Shown here: piece after piece, positions 1 through 5,371 of the stretch
Layout of the letters: each line of letters begins with the position of its first letter
Numbering within the stretch: position 1 is the first letter of the stretch
Source: Gammaproteobacteria bacterium
GTDB lineage: Bacteria; Pseudomonadota; Gammaproteobacteria; Enterobacterales; Alteromonadaceae
Assembly: GCA_027484495.1 (NCBI GenBank)
Contig: JAIXSW010000278.1
Span: 1 to 5,371, forward strand
Direction: 5' to 3'
DNA length: 5,371 nt
Made by a program: the position numbers and the translations under genes
Notes under the pieces: generated by a model
The model's input: the letters and a program-made list of their open reading frames with translations, nothing else
What the model was told of the DNA's origin: nothing
Database searches by the model: none

Positions 1-3000
1 ACCAGTCGCAGCGCCGGGTCAAACTGATCAGGCAACACACTGGTCAGTTCGCTCCAGAATGCGGTCGGCAGATTCAGCACGCTGAGCTGCTGGTCTTGCA
101 CTTGCTGCCAGAACCGCGCTGGGCTGTCCAGCCAGTCGGCCTCACGCAGCACCAGACAGGCGCCGCTGTACCAGCTGGCAAGAATTTCTTCGATCGAAAT
201 ATCAAAATTGATACTGCTGAACTGCAAGACCCGGTCCTGCGGCTGCAGCTGATAAGCCTGCTGCATCGCCTGCACCAGATGTAATAACTGCGGCTGTGCC
301 ACCAGCACCCCTTTGGGCGTGCCGGTGGAACCTGAGGTATAAATCAGATAAACATCCGCGTCCGGCGCCGGTTCAGGCAGCGGCGCTGCAGCCAATTCTG
401 CGACCTGCGCCGGGCTGAACCACTGTTGCCAGCATTGCTGCAATACTTTTCCCACAACGGGCGCGCCCGCACTAAACCGCGTGACCTGCTCCGGCTCCGT
501 CAGGATCAATGCCGGCCCGGCATCATCAACAATTTGCTGCAAGCGCGCATCCGGATACGCCGGATCGAGCGGCAAATAGATGGCGCCGAGCCGCTGCAAC
601 GCCAGCACAGTGACCAGCAAGGGCACCGAACGCTGCAGACACAATGCCACCACAGCGCCAGCACCAATGCCGTCACGCTGAAGTGCTGCGGCCACAATCT
701 GGCTGTGCTGCCACAACTGTTGATAACTCAGGCATGCGTTGCCCTGGGCTAAGGCGGCTTGATCGGGCTGATGCTTTGCCAGCCATGCCAGCCGGGCCAA
801 CACAGTGTTATGCGCTGGCGCAGGCGCTGGTGTCGCGTCCAGCGTGGCGACATCAGCTGCGATCTGACCACGGCCTGTCAGCAGCAGCGCACGTTGGCTC
901 GGACTGACCGCATCCAGCGTTGTCCATGGCGTACTGGCAAGAACGCCCATCGCTGGTTGTAACATTTGCTGCAACAGCGCCTGATAGCTGTCAGCCAGCC
1001 GCTCGATGGTGGCCGCACTGAACAAATCGCTGTTGTATTCAAACGCAAAGGCAAAAGCGCTGCTTTCGGTACTCACTTCCAGTGTCAGTTCAAAACGGGC
1101 CTGTTGCTCGCTGCCTGCCGCCTTCCGCAGTTGCAAAGCGCCGAGCTGCATATCCGCCAGCCCCGGCGGGTCCATGCTGAACATGATCTGGAACAGCGGT
1201 GAATACTGGCTTTGGCGCATTGGCTGCAGCGCTTCAACCAGTTTTTCAAACGGATATTCCTGATGTTGCTGCGCCAGCGCCACCTGTTGCTGTACCTGTT
1301 GCAATAAGGTACTGACGGACCAGGCCGGATCAAGCTGCTGGCGCAGCACCAGCGTATTGACAAAAAAGCCGGCCAGATTGCCAAGCTCGGGCTGAGCCCG
1401 GTTGGCCACCGGCGTGCCGATGACGAGGTCGCGGCTCTGACTGTATTTTTCCAGTAATAGATAAAAGGCGCTTAGCAGCAGCGTAAATAAACTGACCTGC
1501 TGTCGCCGGGCCAGCTGCACTAAAGCCTGACCCTGCGCCGCCTCCAGCTGAAAGGCTAACCAGCCGCCGTGCTGACTTTGTTGTTCCGGCCGGTTAAAAT
1601 CGAGTGGCAACTGATGCACAGGCGGCGCACCGGCCAGCGTCTGTTGCCAGAAACTCAGCTGCTGCTGCCAATGCTGTTGCACTTCTGCGCGCTGTTGCCA
1701 CAACACATAGTCGGTATATTGCAGCGGCAACGCCGCCAACAGCGGTTCGGCAGTGTCCGTGGCATCGGCCAGAGCCTGATACACAGTGGCAAATTCAGTG
1801 GCGAGCACCGCCATCGACCAGCCATCAGTGGCGATGTGGTGGAGATTTAGCACCAATAGCCCACGTTCTGCATCGATTTGCAGATACCAGGCGCGTAATT
1901 TCAGATCCGTCGCGAGGTCAAACGGCTGTGCTAATAAAGCGGCCACCCGTTGCTGCACTTCAGTCCCGGTCAACCCTTGCACAGTGCTGCATTGCAACAA
2001 GGTTGCAGGCAATGGCAATGGCTGCTGCCAAAGCTGGCCGGCATCATCTTCATACAGACCAAAATGCAACGGCTGATGGCGGGCTAATAATTGCAGCAAG
2101 GCCTTGTCGGCGCGCTGCGGCTCAAAGGGCCCATCGACCTGCCAGACCAGCGGTACATGGTACATGCTCTGGCCCGCCGACCAGCGTTCAACAAACCATA
2201 GCCGCTGCTGTGATGCCGACAGCGGGTAACGTTGCTGCGCCGGTAGTGCACACAGCGGTGGTAAGCCCAGCACAGCGCCTGATGGTCCTGCAGTGAACTG
2301 GCTGGCATCGGCCTGACCTGCCGCATCGATCCGCTGCGCCATATCGGCTAAATCGCTACTTCCGACAATGTCGGCCAGGCCAACCGGTACCGGCCAGTGC
2401 TGGCGGATCTGCGCCAGCAAGCGTGCTGCCAATAAGCTGTGGCCACCCAGCGCGTAGAAATTATCCTGCCGGCCAACCTGGCTGACCTGCAGCAGTTCCT
2501 GCCAAAATCCGGCCAGCGTCTGTTCGGTCGCGCCCAGCGGCGCAATAAATTGCGTGCGCTGATAATCGGTGTCCTCTGGTTGCGGCAGCGCCTGTTTATC
2601 CAGTTTGCCGTTGGCGGTCAGTGGCATTTTATCGAGTAACACCAAAGCTGCCGGCACCATATAATCCGGCAATGCGGCGCGTAGCGCCTGACGCACCGGC
2701 TCACGCACTGTTGCCGGTGCAGCCAGATAAGCAATCAGCTCAGCTGCGGCACCACTGCCATTGACCCGCACCACCGCCTCACGCACCTGCGGCTGTGCCA
2801 GCAACACCGCCTCAATTTCCGCCAGTTCAATACGAAAACCACGCAGCTTTACCTGCAGGTCGATGCGGCCAAGATATTGCAACTGACCTTCCGGTAACCA
2901 GCGCACTAAATCGCCGGTGCGATACAGCTGGCCGTCGGCAAATGGATTATTGATAAATTTTTCACGGTTAAGCTCTGGCCGCTGCCAGTAACCGGCACCA

Positions 3001-5371
3001 ACCCCCGGCCCGCCAATCAACAGCTCGCCCGGCACGCCCGGCGGCACCGGCTGCAACATTGAGTCCACCACATAAAGCCGCGCTTCGGCGACACTGCCGC
3101 CCATCTGCATTCGTGGAAAATCAGGTTGTAACTGGCCCTGAGTGCAATAAATCGAAGTTTCAGTCGGGCCATAGCTGTTCAGCAACCGCCGGCCATGCGC
3201 CCAGCGCCGGGCCAGCGCATCCGGACAGGCTTCACCACCCAGGATCAGTGTCTGCACCGTGCGCCAGGCTTCGACGTTCAGATAGGGCAACAAGGCTGGT
3301 GTTAACAGTGCATGGGTCAGCTCGTCACGGGCTACCGCCTGATCCAGTGCCACCGGATCACGGATCACTGCTGGCGGATACAGGTATAAAGTGGCGCCAC
3401 TGCACAGCGCCCAGAAAAATTCGACGAGACCGGCATCAAAACTAAAAGAAGCGAATTGCAACACCCGACTGCCCGGGCCAAGGCCCAGCGTTGGAATTTG
3501 TTGCCACAATAAGCGGTTGACGCCGAGGTGCTGCAACTGAGCCCCTTTTGGCAGACCGGTCGTGCCCGAGGTATACACCAGATACATCAGCTGCTGTAAA
3601 TCACCGCTGCACGGCGGTGGCGGTATCGCGGCGGCGTCTGCTGCAGAAAGATCCAGCAGATCCAGATCCAGCCGCTGACAGGCCGGCGGCAGTGCCACAG
3701 TGACAGTACTTTCGCTCAGCATTAAGGTTGCCGCACTGTCGGTCAGAATATGTCTGATCCGACTCTCCGGGTACTCCGGGTCGACCGGCACAAACACCGC
3801 GCCGGCTTTTAGTACCGCCAGAAAGGCTACCGCCAGCAAGGGCCCGCGGGCGAGACTAATGGCCACCCGTTGCCCCGCGGTGACGCCCTGCGCCACTAAC
3901 AGATGTGCCAGCTGATTAGCCTGCTGGTCGAGTGTGGCATAGCTGATCTGTTGTTGCTGGTACACCAGTGCGATCTGATCCGGCTGCTGCTGCGCCTGAT
4001 ATTCCACCCACTGCTGGATTTGCCAGTCACGCCAGTGCTGCGGCAATGCTGCTGTTGTGTCGATGGCTGCTGGCTGCTGAAAGCTTGCTAACAGCTGTTG
4101 CTGCTCGGCCGACAACCAGCCGAGTGTGCACAGCTGCGCCTGAGGCTGCGCTGCCATCTGCTGATACAGCGCCAGTAAGGCATCGAGCCAGTGTTGCAGG
4201 ATGTCGGTGGCAAACAAAGCCGAGGCATAATGCAGGTTCAGCCCGACTTGTCCTTGTTGTTCAATCAGCTCCAGACATAAATCAAAGCTGCTGACGCCCG
4301 GATCAAACGGCAGGTCGCGTACTTGTAAGCCCGGCAGATCCAACACGCGATCTTCGGCATTCTCATAAACAAACATCACGTCAAACAATGGGTTGCGCGC
4401 AGTGGTTTGCATCGGGCCCTGATTGTTTGTCAGCAGATCTTCAAACGGCAATGCCTGATGCTGATAAGCGCCGACACAGCGACTGCGCACTTGCTGCAGC
4501 AAATCAGCCAACGTCTGCTGCTCGTCAATATCCTGCGCCAGTACCAGTGTATTGGTGTACATCCCCATGGTATGTTCGGCTGCTTCATTGCCCCGCACGA
4601 CGGCCGGCACCCCGACCTGCACTTCCGGCTGCCGGCACAACCGTGACAGCCATAACTGGCAACCGGCCAGCAACAACATAAACAGGCTGACCTGATGTTG
4701 CCGCGCCGTCTGTTTTAATGCGGCCGTCAGCGCCGGGTTCAGCGCGCTGAATAAACGCCCGCCGCTGAACGACTGCCGCGCCGGCCGGCTGTGGCATAAC
4801 GGCAATTCTGTCGGTGGCCGCTGCGGCAGTTGTTGCTGCTGCCAATAAGCAAGATCCTGCTGATAACGCTCAGAGCGGCGATATTGCTGCTCCCAGCCGA
4901 GATAGTCGCCATATTGCTGACTGACCGGCGCCAGCGTCTCCCCCTGATACTGCTGCAACAACTCGCGGACAAATACCGATAGCGAAAAACCGTCACTGAT
5001 CGCATGATGAAAATCAGTCAGTAATAAATGGTGATCCGGCGCCAGCTGTAACAGCCAGACCCGGGCCAACGGCGCCGTGGTCAGATCAAACGGCTTGAGC
5101 AAAGCGCGCAGTGCCGCGGGGAACGTTGTGCTGTCCTGGCTGCGCCAGTCCTGACACTGCAGATTAAAATCAGCCGCCGGCAAAATCTGTTGCCAGAACA
5201 GTTCGTCAGAGTCGTTTCGCTGTTGCTGGTGCAGTGTGGTGCGCAGCACCTGATGCCGTGCCGCCAGCAATTGCATCGTTTGCTGCAGTTTTGCTAAGCC
5301 AAGCGGCCCCTGCAGTTCGGTCAGCGATGTGATGTGGTAAGACAATTCAGCATCCGGTTGCTGACACAGCA
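1..5371 (-). CDS. Non-ribosomal peptide synthetase, internal fragment (C-A-T-C-A), partial at both ends
   Basis: One minus-strand frame is open across the whole window (1,789 complete codons; I read every codon and found no stop). It encodes part of a cytoplasmic multimodular enzyme that builds a peptide on carrier-bound thioesters without ribosomes. Domain order, with residues counted from the first complete codon at 5367-5369, is C1 (about 1-405), A1 (450-925), T1 (942-1010), C2 (1048-1470) and A2 (from about 1520, cut). All expected catalytic motifs are present: HHxxxDG in both C domains, TSGxTGxPKG in both A domains, YRTGDL and NGK in A1, and LGGHSL in T1. The fragment therefore looks functional. 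The start codon and C-terminus lie outside the window, so total module number and product are unknown. The protein is notably rich in Gln. No specific gene name is justified because the product cannot be recognised from one and a half modules. Confidence 0.97.
72..203 (-). other. A2 partial substrate-pocket code D-I-E-N
   Basis: By gapless hand alignment to GrsA-PheA, D235 is codon 201-203, I236 is 198-200, E239 is 189-191 and N278 is 72-74. The remaining code positions lie outside the window. An acidic residue at 239 with Asn at 278 recalls the published ornithine code D-M-E-N-L-G-L-I-N-K, so a basic amino acid such as ornithine is the best guess. With only four of ten positions this is tentative. 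Confidence 0.5.
309..338 (-). other. A2 phosphate-binding loop TSGSTGTPKG (core A3)
   Basis: This is a canonical adenylate-forming loop preceded by DVYLIY, with every consensus glycine, serine, threonine and lysine in place. Confidence 0.96.
813..959 (-). other. C2-A2 linker with a short Pro-Ala repeat
   Basis: About 49 residues join C2 to A2. The expected LSxxExxxLLxxWN helix is only loosely kept as SPSQRALLL followed by TGRGQ, so the W-N pair that contacts the A domain is missing. The end carries a Pro-Ala run, TPAPAPA, at about 813-833. Such runs are usually flexible spacers. The boundaries are approximate. Confidence 0.6.
960..2228 (-). other. Condensation domain C2, complete, LCL-like
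   Basis: This domain joins the T1-bound chain to the residue activated by A2. Core motifs are C1 YPLSASQQRLWF (from residue 1048), C3 HHIATDGWS (from residue 1177), C4 YTDYVLW, C5 IGTPVANR (residues 1317-1324), C6 GFFVNTLVLR (from residue 1334) and C7 YPFEK (from residue 1372). Its length of about 423 residues is normal. The second core motif, usually RHExLRTxF, reads RHQPLHFGLY, an ungapped but strong departure that is absent from C1. Since T1 is not followed by an epimerase, the donor is expected to be L-configured unless A1 itself selects a D-amino acid. C2 is less alike to C1 than tandem copies would be, so the modules are not a recent duplication. Confidence 0.93.
1821..1841 (-). other. 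C2 catalytic motif HHIATDG
   Basis: This is the intact HHxxxDG active site of the second condensation domain. The catalytic histidine is residue 1178 and the aspartate is residue 1182. It predicts an active domain despite the changed core C2 motif upstream. Confidence 0.95.
2229..2339 (-). other. T1-C2 inter-module linker
   Basis: About 37 residues rich in Ala, Gly, Ser and Pro (for example ASQFTAGPSGAVLGLPPL) join T1 to C2. No domain or docking motif is recognised. It lies between complete T and C domains, so it is a flexible in-cis joint, not the end of a subunit. Its length is ordinary for T-C linkers. Confidence 0.7.
2340..2546 (-). other. Thiolation (peptidyl carrier) domain T1
   Basis: This carrier of about 69 residues holds the A1 amino acid, and then the growing peptide, on a phosphopantetheine arm. 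It starts near IAPLGATEQTLAGFW, about 16 residues after the A10 lysine region, and contains DNFYALGGHSLLAARLL. The serine at residue 978 is the attachment site for a phosphopantetheinyl transferase encoded elsewhere. Histidine before the serine (GGHS) is typical of carriers that feed an ordinary condensation domain; carriers before an epimerization domain more often have GGDS. This agrees with C2 following directly. Confidence 0.95.
2433..2450 (-). other. T1 phosphopantetheine attachment motif LGGHSL
   Basis: This is the core T motif. Ser 978 (codon 2436-2438) is the predicted 4'-phosphopantetheine attachment residue, and the surrounding DNFYALGGHSLLA matches the family consensus DNFFxLGGHSLLA except for Tyr and Ala changes. 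Confidence 0.95.
2595..2612 (-). other. A1 core A10 motif NGKLDK
   Basis: This is the C-terminal subdomain loop carrying the invariant lysine (residue 922, codon 2604-2606) that contacts substrate and ATP in the adenylation step. The sequence PLTANGKLDK is close to the PLTxNGKxDR consensus, and it marks the end of A1. Confidence 0.93.
3147..3437 (-). other. A1 substrate-pocket region, code D-A-V-L-I-G-S-I-Y-(K)
   Basis: I aligned A4-A5 by hand to GrsA-PheA; the alignment needs no gaps from FDA to NSYGPTE. Positions read D235 (codon 3435-3437), A236, V239, L278 (3306-3308), I299 (3243-3245), G301 (3237-3239), S322 (3174-3176), I330 (3150-3152) and Y331 (3147-3149), with K517 supplied by NGK at 2604-2606. 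D235 indicates an ordinary alpha-amino acid with a free alpha-amino group. The rest is a neutral, mostly aliphatic pocket with no charged side-chain partner, so an uncharged, probably hydrophobic substrate is likely. I cannot match the full code to a known assignment. Confidence 0.75.
3543..3572 (-). other. A1 phosphate-binding loop TSGTTGLPKG (core A3)
   Basis: This is the glycine-rich ATP phosphate-binding loop that defines the adenylate-forming family, preceded by LMYLVY. The fourth residue is Thr where most NRPS domains carry Ser, which is a common tolerated change in the wider family. Confidence 0.95.
4023..4154 (-). other. C1-A1 linker, Gln-rich
   Basis: About 44 residues join C1 to A1. 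The LGWLSAEQQQLL segment corresponds to the usual LSxxExxxLL helix of C-A linkers, but the W-N pair that normally follows is replaced by ASFQQ. The end of the linker and the first part of A1 are unusually rich in glutamine: 14 of the 40 codons between 3900 and 4019 encode Gln. The boundaries are approximate. Confidence 0.7.
4155..5371 (-). other. Condensation domain C1 (N-terminus cut), LCL-like
   Basis: This domain forms the peptide bond between the chain on the upstream carrier and the amino acid on T1. The first core motif (SxAQxRLW) lies beyond 5371. What follows is ordered as in the family: RHQVLRTTL (core C2, 5232-5258), HHAISDGFS (core C3, residues 121-129), YGDYLGW (C4-like), VGVPAVVRG (C5, residues 252-260), GMYTNTLVL (C6, from residue 269) and LPFED (C7, Pro 308 to Glu 310). 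The C3 motif and the tyrosine in GMYTNTL fit an ordinary L-to-L elongation domain; there is no sign of the extended motif of dual condensation/epimerization domains. The stereochemical call is inference, because the upstream module is not visible and a D-residue donor cannot be excluded. Confidence 0.93.
4989..5009 (-). other. C1 catalytic motif HHAISDG
   Basis: This is the condensation active site HHxxxDG. The second histidine (residue 122), the catalytic residue of the family, is present, as is the structural aspartate (residue 126). The motif is intact, so C1 is predicted to be active. Confidence 0.95.

Larger units (their letters stand above)
1..812 (-). other. Adenylation domain A2, truncated by the window edge
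   Basis: This domain should activate the next amino acid of the product. The visible motifs are A1 LSYQQLWQHSQIVAAAL, A2 LGAIYLPLD, A3 TSGSTGTPKG (residues 1678-1687) and A4 FDIS (from residue 1722). The sequence ends about 18 residues after SVLNLPTAFW, before A5, so YGPTE, YRTGDL, NGK and the next carrier are not seen. Core A1 has lost the usual N-x-LA pattern and core A2 has LQRLGA for LKAGA, while A3 is canonical. Nothing suggests a broken gene: the cut is the window boundary. Confidence 0.93.
2595..4022 (-). other. Adenylation domain A1, complete; substrate unassigned
   Basis: This domain activates one amino acid with ATP and loads it onto T1. All ten core motifs can be found in order: A1 ISYATLDQQANQLAHLL, A2 LKAGAVFVPVD, A3 TSGTTGLPKG (residues 600-609), A4 FDAG (from residue 644), A5 NSYGPTE, A6 GELLIGGPGVGAGYW, A7 YRTGDL (residues 816-821), A8 GRIDLQVKLRG with RIELAEIE (residues 834-853), A9 LPDYMVP and A10 NGKLDK with the catalytic lysine at residue 922. 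Small departures from consensus are Thr for Ser in A3, Gly for Ser in FDxS of A4, and Ala for Gly in RIELGEIE of A8. None removes a known catalytic residue. The specificity code is described separately. The domain is followed directly by its carrier domain, as expected. Confidence 0.95.

Noticed and set aside
1..300. Possible gene truncation or pseudogene at the A2 end
   Set aside because: The frame is open to position 1 and the sequence stays alignable to A4 and beyond; the missing motifs are simply outside the window.
426..752. Other short + and - strand open frames throughout (for example 426-752, 3059-3445, 3968-4294, 4388-4681, 4739-5005)
   Set aside because: All overlap conserved NRPS domain sequence in another frame, have no recognisable product, and no credible start context was seen.
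1645..1690. CTG/CAG trinucleotide-rich stretches resembling microsatellite or repeat DNA
   Set aside because: They are interrupted, stay in frame and encode Gln/Leu-rich parts of conserved domains; they reflect amino acid and codon use, not a repeat element.
1941..1952. The 12-mer ggccacccgttg occurs here and at 3861-3872
   Set aside because: Both copies sit in coding sequence of different domains and share no flanking similarity; a chance match of common codons is enough to explain it.
1604..2296. A 230-codon open frame on the + strand, the longest bounded frame in the window
   Set aside because: It runs antisense to C2, which has every expected motif. Its translation is low-complexity (Ala, Arg, Gln, His) with no recognisable domain. 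It is a shadow of the codon bias of the NRPS.
2229..2339. Possible epimerization domain or subunit break between T1 and C2
   Set aside because: Only about 37 linker residues separate T1 from the first C2 motif, far too few for an E domain, and the frame continues without stop or start signals.

Overview
The whole 5.4 kb window lies inside one gene on the minus strand. A single reading frame (codons whose lowest + coordinate is a multiple of 3) stays open from 5371 to 1, giving 1,789 complete codons with no stop and no frameshift. It encodes an internal piece of a modular non-ribosomal peptide synthetase (NRPS). The true start lies beyond 5371 and the true end lies before 1, so no promoter, ribosome binding site, terminator or neighbouring gene is visible.

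In the direction of translation (high to low coordinates) the layout is C1 (condensation, start missing) - A1 (complete adenylation) - T1 (carrier) - C2 (complete condensation) - A2 (adenylation, cut between core motifs A4 and A5). This is one near-complete elongation module (C1-A1-T1) followed by the first part of the next (C2-A2). No epimerase, methyltransferase, ketosynthase or thioesterase domain is present. A1 should load an amino acid onto Ser 978 of T1, and C1 should join the upstream peptide to it. C2 should then pass the chain to the amino acid chosen by A2. The carrier motif is LGGHSL and no E domain occurs, so C2 is expected to be an LCL-type condensation domain.

By hand alignment to the GrsA phenylalanine domain, the ten-residue specificity code of A1 reads D-A-V-L-I-G-S-I-Y-K, which I cannot match to a known substrate. 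Four of the ten positions of A2 are visible (D235, I236, E239, N278) and resemble ornithine-type codes.

The organism cannot be named from this window. The DNA is fairly GC-rich and the protein is rich in Gln and Leu and poor in Lys. This would fit a gammaproteobacterium with moderate to high GC, but that is a low-confidence inference. I found no RNA genes, mobile elements, CRISPR arrays or convincing intergenic DNA.
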